This document shows positions 1 through 7,881 of a stretch of 19,289 nt of DNA, piece by piece. The position numbers and the translations under genes are program-made. Under the pieces are notes generated by a model. It worked only from the letters and a program-made list of their open reading frames with translations, made no database searches and was not told where the DNA came from. The DNA is from GCA-2719315 sp964448645 (GTDB lineage Bacteria; Bacteroidota; Bacteroidia; Flavobacteriales; Flavobacteriaceae). Position 1 is the first letter of the stretch, and the number at the start of each line of letters is the position of its first letter. The DNA lies in NCBI GenBank assembly GCA_964448645.1, contig CAYUZY010000025.1:1-19289 (forward strand), in the 5' to 3' direction.

Positions 1-849
1 GATAATGATTTAGATAATGATGGAATTCCAAATTACCTTGATTTAGATAGTGATGGAGATAATTGTCCTGATGTTCTAGAAGCTGGTTTTGAAGATGGAG
101 ATAATGACAGAATTCTTGGAAGTAGTCCTCTATCATTTGATTCCTCTGGAAGAGTTATTTCTAGTTCTGGTTATACTAAACCAAATGATTTAGATTTAAA
201 TGGAATTGACGACTACTTAGAATTTGGATCTGAAATAGAAATTACAAAACAACCTAAACCAATTAATTCTGTTAATCCTGGAAGACCAATAACATTATCA
301 ATTGATGCTGAATCAGAAGGTACAAGAAGCTATAAATGGCAAGTAAATAATAATACCCAATCCATTAGTTCGAAAAAACAAACATGGGTTTCCATTAACG
401 ATTCCAATCTTTATAGTGGAACTGAAACTGAAATATTAACCATAAAAAATCCATCAATAAATATGATAGGTTGGAAATATAGAGTCATTATTTCTAATCC
501 ATGTTATGTCTGTGGAGAAGATGTTATTTCTGAGGAATCTCTTCTAAGTAAAAGGGATTTAAATATCCCTAATGCCTTTTCTCCTGATGGTGATGGAGTT
601 AATGATAAATGGGTAATAGAAGGACTTGAATATTATACTAAACATCATATAAGAATTTATAATCGATGGGAAGCTAAAGTATTTGAATCAATTAACTATC
701 AAAATGATTGGGATGGTATTCAAACACATGGAACAACTCTAGGTAATGACAAAAATTTACCTGAAGGAATATATTTTTATATTATTGAGTTAGGAGAGAT
801 AAAAGAACCAATTAAAGGATTCATTTTCATTAAACGTAAAAAATGGTAG
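1..849 (+). CDS. Large secreted protein, 3' end: TSP3, Ig-like domain and T9SS type B sorting domain
   Basis: Frame 1 is open from the first base to the TAG at 847-849, so this is the last 282 residues of a gene that starts upstream. Residues 1-35 are Asp/Asn-rich thrombospondin type 3-like Ca-binding repeats (DNDLDNDGIPNYLDLDSDGD). Residues about 78-180 look like an Ig-like domain (ITKQPKP, YKWQV, LTIKNPS, YRVII). Residues about 191-282 match the gliding motility-associated C-terminal domain (CHU_C, type B CTD): IPNAFSPDGDGVND, then a DWDG motif, LPEGIYFYII and a closing GFIFIKR strand. In this family the C-terminal domain directs export through the type IX secretion system to the cell surface. 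The next gene encodes a PorP/SprF protein, the usual partner of type B substrates. The catalytic or adhesive part lies outside the window, so the specific function is unknown. An internal ATG at 463 is not a believable start because the frame is open and domain-like upstream of it. Confidence 0.9.
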   Translation, partial: DNDLDNDGIPNYLDLDSDGDNCPDVLEAGFEDGDNDRILGSSPLSFDSSGRVISSSGYTKPNDLDLNGIDDYLEFGSEIEITKQPKPINSVNPGRPITLSIDAESEGTRSYKWQVNNNTQSISSKKQTWVSINDSNLYSGTETEILTIKNPSINMIGWKYRVIISNPCYVCGEDVISEESLLSKRDLNIPNAFSPDGDGVNDKWVIEGLEYYTKHHIRIYNRWEAKVFESINYQNDWDGIQTHGTTLGNDKNLPEGIYFYIIELGEIKEPIKGFIFIKRKKW

Positions 850-853
850 TATT

Positions 854-1795
854 ATGAATAGATTCTTTTTTATAAAAATTTTCATTAGTTGTTTTATTTT
901 TTCTTTTAAATCTATTGCGCAACAGGAGTTTTCTTTTTCCCAATATATGTTTAGTCATCAGACTGTAAATCCAGCCTATGCTGGTTCTAAAAAAGTTGGA
1001 AATTTTACTGCTTTACATCGTTCTCAATGGGTTGGTTTTGAGGGATCTCCTTTAACTCAAAGTTTTACATTTAATGGTCCCTTTAACTCAAAAAATTTAG
1101 GTTTTGGTATTAGTGCTGTAAATGATAAAATTGGTCCGATACTGAATACTTCAGCTAATTTTGATCTATCATATCACTTAAGGCTAAATGAAGCTAATAC
1201 TCGATTATCTGTAGGGTTAAAATTTGGATTACATAATTATAATTTGAATTCAGATCTAATAAATACATTAGAACCTTCTGACCAAACATTTATAATAGAT
1301 AAAAAAATGAATATTCTTCCAAATATAGGATTTGGTGTTTACTTATATTCACTCAAATGGTATCTAGGGGTTTCAGTACCTAAAATGATTAAAAATGATA
1401 TATATAATATGTCTATGCATGGATACCTATTATCAGGAGCTCTTTTTAATATTGCTCCAGACTGGGAATTAAAACCTAGTTTATTTGTAAAATACAGCCC
1501 AGGTTCTACCTTGGGTTATGATATTAGCAGTCTCATAGTTTATAAAGAAACTTTTTGGTTAGGTCCTCAATTACGAACAACCATAGATTCTCCAATTCCA
1601 GATGCACAATTTGGAGGAGGCTTTGGCATTATTGCTGGTCTTAACATAAATAAAAATATTTCTTTAGGCTATTCTTATGGATCTTCAATGGGAATAACAA
1701 GTTTAGGTTTTAATAATGGAACACATGAAGTTATGTTGAGATATGAACTCACACCTAAAGTAATAGGTCTTCTTCGATCACCAAGAATTTTTTAA
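854..1795 (+). CDS. PorP/SprF family type IX secretion system membrane protein
   Basis: This 313-residue protein has a signal peptide (residues 1-22, cleavage likely after SIAQ). The mature N-terminus QEFSFSQYMFSHQTVNPAYAGS, followed by LHRSQWVGFEGSP and the LGFGISAVNDKIGPI stretch, is the hallmark of the PorP/SprF family. The rest alternates aromatic and glycine residues as expected for an outer-membrane beta-barrel, with no soluble domain. In Flavobacterium johnsoniae, SprF is needed for surface delivery of the type B CTD adhesin SprB, and such genes usually sit directly downstream of their substrate gene. Here the start is 4 nt after the stop of a type B CTD gene, so this is inferred to be its dedicated export or attachment partner. 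The next gene begins 2 nt after the stop, implying translation from one mRNA. The length is normal for the family and no residues appear missing. Confidence 0.93.
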   Translation: MNRFFFIKIFISCFIFSFKSIAQQEFSFSQYMFSHQTVNPAYAGSKKVGNFTALHRSQWVGFEGSPLTQSFTFNGPFNSKNLGFGISAVNDKIGPILNTSANFDLSYHLRLNEANTRLSVGLKFGLHNYNLNSDLINTLEPSDQTFIIDKKMNILPNIGFGVYLYSLKWYLGVSVPKMIKNDIYNMSMHGYLLSGALFNIAPDWELKPSLFVKYSPGSTLGYDISSLIVYKETFWLGPQLRTTIDSPIPDAQFGGGFGIIAGLNINKNISLGYSYGSSMGITSLGFNNGTHEVMLRYELTPKVIGLLRSPRIF

Positions 1796-1797
1796 AC

Positions 1798-3990
1798 ATG
1801 AAAAAAACAATATACATTTTAACTATTCTTTTTTGTAGCTTATCTCTAGGTCAAGTAAAAGATTCAAATGAAAAATTACTTAATTGGGGTGATTACTATT
1901 TGATGAATCAAAATTACTATAAAGCAATTGAGTTATATACTCAATATGATAAAACTCTTCCTTTTAAAAATCAATTAAATCTTGCAAAAGCTTTTATTAA
2001 TATTGGTGATTTAAAAAAAGCCGAAGAATCTTTTAAAATAGTTGTTGATTCTAATAAAGCTGAGGTAGTAGATTACTATGTTTATGCTGATTTATTAAAA
2101 TCAAATCCTTCTTTAGCTACTGAATATAGAGAAAAAGCCTATAAAATTCCTTTAACATTTAACTCTTTAAATAAAGAAACATCAAATGACAATAAAGCTC
2201 CTGATGAAAATTATAAAATAATTAATCTAAATATTAACTCTGAAAAATCAGATTTTGGAGCTTTATTTATTAACCCCTTAGATCCAGAAGTTATTATTTT
2301 TTCTAGTCCGCAAGAGATAGATTTTAATAAAGTTATGAGAAAGAAATTTAAATCCAACTCTCCTGTTTACAACATTTTTAAAGCCAATTTAAATACTTCT
2401 TCATTTAATATTTCAAATATTACTCCACTTCCTGAATCAATGAATTCAATTTTCCAAGATGGACCTGCTTCTTTAGATTTGAAAAGAAATGTTTTCTACA
2501 TTACTAGAAGTTCTAAAACTTTCGGAAAAGATAATCTCATACAACTCGATCTTTTTTCTATCCCTTTTGAAAATTCTAAAGGTAAAATCGCAATCCCTCT
2601 CTCAATTAATGGTCAAAATTATTCAACTATGCATCCATCAGTTAGTCCTGATGGTAATAGGTTGTATTTTTCAAGTGATCGACCAGGAGGATTTGGAGGT
2701 ATGGACTTATATTTTGTTGAAATATTAAAAGATAATCAATTAGGAAAACCTATTAACCTAGGACCAGACATAAACTCATCCCTTGATGAAGTTTTTCCAT
2801 TTAGTTTTTCAGAAAATATTTTATTCTATTCTTCTAATAATAATCAAGGAACTGAAGAATTAAATATAAAAATGGCAAAACATTTAATTGAAAAAAGATG
2901 GGAAACATTTAATCTTAAATCTCCATTTAATTCTAACCAAGACGATTTTTCTTTTTCACTAGATAAAAAATTAAATTTTGGTCTTTTTACTTCAAAACGT
3001 GAAGAAGGTAAAGGAGATGATGATCTTTATGCTTTTAAATTTACACCTAAAATAATTGGTAAAGATGACAAATATATCTATAATCCATCCGATACATTAG
3101 CTGTTTCCTTTAATGGAATCTTAAAAAATGATAATGAATTAATGAAAAATAGAGATCCATTAACAATATTGTTTTCTAAAAAAGCTCAGTTAATACAAAA
3201 TGTAAAACATGGAAAATTACTATTAAATGATAATGGATCTTTTATTTATAAAAATAATGATAAATCAAAAGAAAAGGACTCATTTAAATATGTTGTAAAT
3301 ACAAATTATGGAATTTCAGATACTTTAAATGTTAACCTAATAAGAAAAGACTTACCTATAGAATCATTTGCTTCTATATATTATGATTTTGACAAATCTG
3401 ATATTTTAACGAAATATAAAGAAAATATTGAAAAAGTTGTTTCCGCAATGAATTCTTCTCCTGAAATGAAAATTGAGGTTAATTCATATACTGATTGTAG
3501 AGGTTCTAAAGAATACAATTTAAGTCTATCTAACAGAAGGTCTAAAACAATAATTAAATACCTAAAAGAAAAAATTAAAAATCCTGAGAGGGTTTATGGA
3601 AAAGGGTATGGTGAAACTAACATTTTAAATGAGGAAATTTTCAATACAGGAATTGGCTCCTCTATATCTCAATCAACACCTGATCAATCAAAAATTAAAA
3701 ATAAAACTCGTGATTACATAATAGTTTCTGGAATTTACAACTCTAAAATAAATGCAAACTATAAAAAACAAAAATTAGAGGAAGCAGGGTTTACTCCTTC
3801 TATAGAAGAAATAAATGGGAAATTTAAAGTTATTGTTAAAGATTTTGACAAATTCAAAAATGCCAAAGAAATTGTTAAGTCTTTGAAAGAATCTAAAATA
3901 TTTGCATGGATTATAAATTGTGATTGTTGTAATGCTTCAGAAGAAAATCATGAATTAAACAGACGTACAGATTTTAAAATCATTAAATAA
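1798..3990 (+). CDS. OmpA-family envelope protein: TPR, PD40, cadherin-like, OmpA with internal SPOR-like domain
   Basis: This 730-residue exported protein has a short signal peptide (cleavage near residue 19, SLSLGQ). Residues about 29-90 form TPR-like helices (NWGDYYLMNQNYYKAIELY). Residues about 150-420 are a PD40/WD40-like beta-propeller with the diagnostic HPSVSPDGNRLYFSSDRPGG at about 279-298. Residues about 433-516 resemble a cadherin-like/Big_9 domain (GILKNDNE, DPLTI, HGKLLLNDNGSFIY, DSFKYVV). An OmpA C-terminal domain starts at about 523 (IYYDFDKSDI) and includes YTDCRGSKEYNLSLSNRRS. The closing OmpA segment, NHELNRRTDFKIIK, only appears at 717-730, because a SPOR-like module sits at 638-706. 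The order TPR, propeller, extra domain, OmpA resembles PorE of Porphyromonas gingivalis, which ties the T9SS to peptidoglycan. With the PorP/SprF gene upstream, a role in anchoring the export machinery or its substrate to the cell wall is inferred. Confidence 0.88.
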   Translation: MKKTIYILTILFCSLSLGQVKDSNEKLLNWGDYYLMNQNYYKAIELYTQYDKTLPFKNQLNLAKAFINIGDLKKAEESFKIVVDSNKAEVVDYYVYADLLKSNPSLATEYREKAYKIPLTFNSLNKETSNDNKAPDENYKIINLNINSEKSDFGALFINPLDPEVIIFSSPQEIDFNKVMRKKFKSNSPVYNIFKANLNTSSFNISNITPLPESMNSIFQDGPASLDLKRNVFYITRSSKTFGKDNLIQLDLFSIPFENSKGKIAIPLSINGQNYSTMHPSVSPDGNRLYFSSDRPGGFGGMDLYFVEILKDNQLGKPINLGPDINSSLDEVFPFSFSENILFYSSNNNQGTEELNIKMAKHLIEKRWETFNLKSPFNSNQDDFSFSLDKKLNFGLFTSKREEGKGDDDLYAFKFTPKIIGKDDKYIYNPSDTLAVSFNGILKNDNELMKNRDPLTILFSKKAQLIQNVKHGKLLLNDNGSFIYKNNDKSKEKDSFKYVVNTNYGISDTLNVNLIRKDLPIESFASIYYDFDKSDILTKYKENIEKVVSAMNSSPEMKIEVNSYTDCRGSKEYNLSLSNRRSKTIIKYLKEKIKNPERVYGKGYGETNILNEEIFNTGIGSSISQSTPDQSKIKNKTRDYIIVSGIYNSKINANYKKQKLEEAGFTPSIEEINGKFKVIVKDFDKFKNAKEIVKSLKESKIFAWIINCDCCNASEENHELNRRTDFKIIK
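3709..3918 (+). other. SPOR-like domain inserted in the OmpA domain
   Basis: Residues 638-706 of the OmpA-family protein read RDYIIVSGIYNSKINANYKK, then LEEAGFTPSIEEINGKFKV, IVKDFDKFKNAKEIVKSLKE and FAWII. This fits the SPOR pattern: a strand ending in V-G-x-[FY], a helix with 'A...L...G', a strand with 'NG.[FY].V.V..F', a helix with 'A..i...lk', and a last strand. SPOR domains bind denuded glycan strands of peptidoglycan. The module lies between the GKGYGET strand (about 601) and the CNASEENHELNRRTDF segment that closes the OmpA fold, so it is an insertion rather than a C-terminal fusion. Low-complexity linkers flank its N-terminal side (SISQSTPDQSKIKNK). Confidence 0.7.
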
Positions 3991-3999
3991 AAAAGTTTT

Positions 4000-4992
4000 A
4001 TGTTGATTAGATTATTTTTTATATTCTTTACTGCTGTTTTTTGCCTGAAAACAATTGCTCAAAACAAAGATGCATACATATATAGCTATTTTATAAATAA
4101 TGGTGCTGATGGTCTTCATTTAGCTTATAGTTTAGATGGTTATAATTGGAAATCATTGAAAAATAATAAATCTTTCCTTACTCCAACTATTGGAAATGAC
4201 AAACTGATGAGAGACCCATGTATTATATATGGTCCAGACAAAAAATTTCATATGGTTTATACAGTTAGCTGGAGAGAAAGAAGTATTGGGTATGCCTCTT
4301 CACCAGATTTAATTAATTGGTCAAAACAATTAGAAATTCCTGTGATGAAGCATGAAGAAAATGCTCTAAATTGTTGGGCGCCTGAAATTTTTTACGATCG
4401 AAATTCAAAAAATTATGTAATACTTTGGTCAACTACTATTCCTGAACGCTTTAAAGAGACAGATAGTACTGGTGATTCTATTCATATTCATACTCCTTCC
4501 CGTTTAGAAGGAAAGACGGATTTAATACTAACATATAATCATCGTCTTTACTATGTAACAACTAAAAATTTCAAAGATTTCAGTAAAACTAAATTGTTTT
4601 TTGATCAAGGATTTAACGTTATAGACGGATCTTTAAACAAATCAGATGATACTTATTTACTTTTTCTTAAAGATGAAACAAGGTATCCCCCGCAAAAGAA
4701 TATAAGAATAACAACTAGTAAATCTCTATTTGATAATTTTGAGCCAGTATCAGATCCTATAACTGGTAATTACTGGGCCGAAGGACCTTCATCAATAAAA
4801 ATTGGTGATTATTGGCATGTTTATTTTGATAAGTATATGACAACTGGAAATAGAATGGGAGTTGTTAAATCTAAAGACTTAAAAAACTGGATTGATATAT
4901 CAGATCAAATTAATTTTCCAGAAAATGCTTTACACGGCAGTATATTTAAAGTAAATCAAAACATTTTAAATAATTTACTCCAATCAGAGTAG
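4000..4992 (+). CDS. Secreted glycoside hydrolase, family 43-like beta-propeller
   Basis: This 330-residue protein has a signal peptide (cleavage after KTIAQ, residue 21). The rest reads as a five-bladed propeller with repeated blade motifs: LHLAYSLDGYNW, IGYASSPDLINWS, YYVTTKNFKDFS and MGVVKSKDLKNWI. The GH43 catalytic triad can be placed: Asp72 in RDPCII as general base, Asp209 in VIDGSLNKSDD as the pKa-modulating acid, and Glu261 in WAEGPSSIK as general acid. The WAPE motif (126-129) is also typical. Family members cleave arabinosides, xylosides or galactosides; the substrate cannot be read from this sequence. There is no sorting domain and no lipobox, so a periplasmic location is likely. 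It starts 9 nt after the OmpA-family gene and ends 28 nt before the cytochrome-type lipoprotein, so it is probably in the same operon. The related GH32/GH117-type propellers are less likely alternatives. Confidence 0.78.
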   Translation: MLIRLFFIFFTAVFCLKTIAQNKDAYIYSYFINNGADGLHLAYSLDGYNWKSLKNNKSFLTPTIGNDKLMRDPCIIYGPDKKFHMVYTVSWRERSIGYASSPDLINWSKQLEIPVMKHEENALNCWAPEIFYDRNSKNYVILWSTTIPERFKETDSTGDSIHIHTPSRLEGKTDLILTYNHRLYYVTTKNFKDFSKTKLFFDQGFNVIDGSLNKSDDTYLLFLKDETRYPPQKNIRITTSKSLFDNFEPVSDPITGNYWAEGPSSIKIGDYWHVYFDKYMTTGNRMGVVKSKDLKNWIDISDQINFPENALHGSIFKVNQNILNNLLQSE

Positions 4993-5020
4993 ATATTAAT
5001 AAGGGTTCTTCTATAATAAT

Positions 5021-7879
5021 ATGTATTGTTATAAAGTAAAAAGTTTATTACTTATAATTAATTTTATAAAAAAATGCATTTTGAATAATTTATTTACGTT
5101 TTTTTCTATCCATTCATTACTAATATTCTTTGCTTCTCTTTTTTTTATTAGTTGTCAAGAAAATAGAAAAATAGATTATAGCTCTCAGATAAAACCAATT
5201 ATAAATGACAAGTGTATTGCATGTCATGGAGGAGTAAAACAAAATGCTGGATTAAGTTTTTTATTTGAACAGCAAGCTCTTGGGAATACTGATGAAGGTT
5301 CTCCTGCTATTATTCCTGGAAATGCAAAAAAAAGTAGATTAATTCAACGTCTTCTTGAAAAAGATCCTGGATTAAGAATGCCTTATGAAAAACCTGCTTT
5401 AAGTAAAGAAGAAATTGATTTATTTGTAAAATGGATTGATCAGGGTGCAAACTGGGGTACTCATTGGGCTTATATACCTCCAAAAAAATCAAAAATTCCT
5501 CGAGTTAATCAATCTTTCAATAAAAAAGGATTTATACAAAATCCTATAGACAATTTTATTGCTGCAAAAATGGAAGATCAAAAATTAAAGCCAAATAATA
5601 AAGCAGATAAAAATGTTTTAGCAAGAAGAGTTGCACTTGATATAACTGGCTTACCTCCAAAGATTAATCTTTTCGAAAATTTTATAAATGGAGATATAAC
5701 ATATGAAAATTATATCGATTCTCTTTTGATATTAAAAAGTTATGGTGAAAAATGGGCTAGTTGGTGGTTAGATCTTGCAAGGTATGCAGATTCTAGAGGG
5801 TATGAAGGGGATGGTGATAGAATTGTTTGGAAATACAGAGATTGGGTAATTAATGCCTTAAATAAAGATTTGCCTTTTGATAAATTTACAATTGAACAAT
5901 TGGCTGGAGATTTGTTTGAAAATCCAACTCCTGATAATTATATAGCTACTGCTTTTCACAGAAATTCAATGAATAACGATGAAGGTGGAACCAATAATGA
6001 AGAGTTTAGAACAGCTGCAATTATTGATAGAGTAAATACAACTTTTGATGTATTTCAGAGTACAACAATGAGTTGTGTTCAATGTCATGCTCACCCATAC
6101 GATCCTATAAAACATGATGATTATTATAAGATTTTTGCTTTCTTTAATAATACTCAAGACTCTGATCAACCTGTTGATGAAAATCCTGTTTATATGACAT
6201 ATAATCAAACTGAAGAGTCAAAAATTAATAAAGTTCTTGACTGGATTAAAGCGTATGGTGATGGTGAAACTCACAAGAGATATAAAAACCTTTTTTACAG
6301 TTACCAGCCACAATATCAAGCAAACCATGCTGGAAATTTTATAAATGCAAACATAATAAATAAAAATAACTCATTATTTCTCAGAAATAATGGTTCTGCA
6401 ATATTAAAAAATGTTTATCCAAAAGAAAATAGTAGAATTATAATACACTACCATAGTGATAGTCCTGGTTCAATAGTAAAAATTAGAGAGGGTTCTTCAA
6501 AAGGAAGGGTTTTAACTAAATTTAGAGTTCCTAAAATGAACTGGAAAAAAAATGGAAAATCATGGAGACCTGAATTACTTAATTTACCATTTAAAAAAGT
6601 AGCTGGCAAAATAGATTTATACATTGAGGCATATGATCCAATTAAAGATTCTAGAGAATTTAAACCAAACTCCTCAGGTGTAATAGGACTAGATAATGCA
6701 AAACCTCTTGTATTTTTAAATTGGTTTTCTTTTGTACCTGATATTCCAGGAAAAGAAAAAAAAGGATACTCTCAAATCAATAAATATGTTAATGAAATAT
6801 TAAATGCAAATGATATAGTTAAAACACCTATTATGATAGAAAATGAGAATTTTCATAAACGATCTACATATGTTTTTGAAAGAGGTAATTGGCTTCAACC
6901 TACAAAAGAAGTTAAACCCAATGTTCCAGAAATCCTTAATAGCTGGAAGCAAAAATGGGAAATGAATAGACTAGGGTTAGCACAGTGGATAGTAGATAAA
7001 GATAATTCCCTTACTTCAAGAACTGTTATTAATCGAATTTGGAATCAAATTTTTGGTAGAGGTATTGTTTCAACAATTGAAGATATGGGAACTCAATCAG
7101 AACCTCCAAGCCATCCTGCTCTTCTCGATTGGATGTCAGTTCACTTTATCAAGGAACAAAATTGGAGCTTAAAGAGTTTAATTAGATCAATTGTTCTGTC
7201 TGGAACATATCAACAAAATTCAATTATTGATGAAAAAAATTATCAAAAGGATCCATTAAACTTATACTATGCAAGGGGTCCAAAACTCAGATTAAAAGCA
7301 GAAGAAGTAAGAGATCAAGCATTGGCAGTTTCTGGACTTTTAAGTTCAAAAATGGGTGGCCCTGCTGTTAAGCCTCCTTCACCAAAAAATTATGGAAAGC
7401 ACAGATATGGTGCTGATACATGGATTGACAGTGAAGGAGAAGATAAATATAGAAGAGCCGTTTATACATATCAAAAAAGAACAATACCATATCCTTCTTT
7501 TTTAGTGTTTGATGCAGGAACTAGAGAAGTTTGTCTGACAAATAGAATCTCTACAAACACCCCATTACAAGCACTAATTACAATGAATGATCCTGTATAT
7601 GTTGAAGCAGCTTATCATTTGGCAAAAAGTCAATTAGAGAATGAGAATATTGAAGATGCAATAAAGTCAATTTATAAAAAGGCAACATATAAAAATATTA
7701 ATAACTTTAAACTTGAAAGCTTAGTGGAACTATATAATAGTGCAATTAAGCAATATGAAAATGATCCTAAAAGCTTAAATGAGTTTTTAAATATTGAAGA
7801 TACTAATAAGCATCATGCTGGTCTAACTATAGTTGCTAATGCAATAATGAATTTAGATGAATTCTTAACACATGCATAA
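5021..7879 (+). CDS. PSCyt1-DUF1549-DUF1553 lipoprotein with CBM6-like insert
   Basis: This 952-residue protein has the planctomycete-type arrangement. A hydrophobic N-terminus ends in the lipobox-like FISC, so it is probably a lipoprotein. A PSCyt1 haem c domain carries C65-I-A-C68-H69 and a likely Met ligand at M120 (LRMPYEKPALS). DUF1549 (about 170-390) contains WWLDLARYADSRGYEGD and a second haem-like motif, C352-V-Q-C355-H356. A CBM6-like insert follows (about 436-575). DUF1553 starts at about 614 (STYVFERGNW) and includes SRTVINRIWNQIFGRGIV, PPSHPALLDW and TNTPLQALITMNDP. The family's biochemistry is not settled; two CXXCH sites suggest electron transfer. The ATG at 5021 gives an unusually long pre-signal segment. 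An in-frame TTG at 5081 would give a conventional ~22-residue lipoprotein signal, so the start is uncertain. The DUF1501 gene follows after 2 nt, the standard pairing. Confidence 0.88.
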   Translation: MYCYKVKSLLLIINFIKKCILNNLFTFFSIHSLLIFFASLFFISCQENRKIDYSSQIKPIINDKCIACHGGVKQNAGLSFLFEQQALGNTDEGSPAIIPGNAKKSRLIQRLLEKDPGLRMPYEKPALSKEEIDLFVKWIDQGANWGTHWAYIPPKKSKIPRVNQSFNKKGFIQNPIDNFIAAKMEDQKLKPNNKADKNVLARRVALDITGLPPKINLFENFINGDITYENYIDSLLILKSYGEKWASWWLDLARYADSRGYEGDGDRIVWKYRDWVINALNKDLPFDKFTIEQLAGDLFENPTPDNYIATAFHRNSMNNDEGGTNNEEFRTAAIIDRVNTTFDVFQSTTMSCVQCHAHPYDPIKHDDYYKIFAFFNNTQDSDQPVDENPVYMTYNQTEESKINKVLDWIKAYGDGETHKRYKNLFYSYQPQYQANHAGNFINANIINKNNSLFLRNNGSAILKNVYPKENSRIIIHYHSDSPGSIVKIREGSSKGRVLTKFRVPKMNWKKNGKSWRPELLNLPFKKVAGKIDLYIEAYDPIKDSREFKPNSSGVIGLDNAKPLVFLNWFSFVPDIPGKEKKGYSQINKYVNEILNANDIVKTPIMIENENFHKRSTYVFERGNWLQPTKEVKPNVPEILNSWKQKWEMNRLGLAQWIVDKDNSLTSRTVINRIWNQIFGRGIVSTIEDMGTQSEPPSHPALLDWMSVHFIKEQNWSLKSLIRSIVLSGTYQQNSIIDEKNYQKDPLNLYYARGPKLRLKAEEVRDQALAVSGLLSSKMGGPAVKPPSPKNYGKHRYGADTWIDSEGEDKYRRAVYTYQKRTIPYPSFLVFDAGTREVCLTNRISTNTPLQALITMNDPVYVEAAYHLAKSQLENENIEDAIKSIYKKATYKNINNFKLESLVELYNSAIKQYENDPKSLNEFLNIEDTNKHHAGLTIVANAIMNLDEFLTHA
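6326..6745 (+). other. CBM6-like domain between DUF1549 and DUF1553
   Basis: Residues about 436-575 of the preceding protein read as a beta-sandwich like carbohydrate-binding module family 6: HAGNFINANII at the start, a surface strand IIIHYHSDSPGSIVKIREG, then VPKMNWKKNGKSWR, a 'KIDLYIEAYD' strand and the closing LVFLNWFSFVPD. The closing strand resembles the CBM6 'fNLDWFEF' pattern. Family members bind glycan ends or chains, so the insert is inferred to target this envelope protein to carbohydrate. Aromatic binding residues cannot be assigned with confidence. Confidence 0.5.
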
Positions 7880-7881
7880 TT

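Noticed and set aside
463..849. A separate 128-residue gene starting at ATG 463
   Set aside because: The same frame is open back to position 1 and encodes TSP3 and Ig-like sequence, so this ATG is internal to a larger protein.
2489..2728. A 79-codon + strand frame inside the OmpA-family gene
   Set aside because: It overlaps the PD40 coding region in another frame, and its hydrophobic content comes from AT-rich codons.
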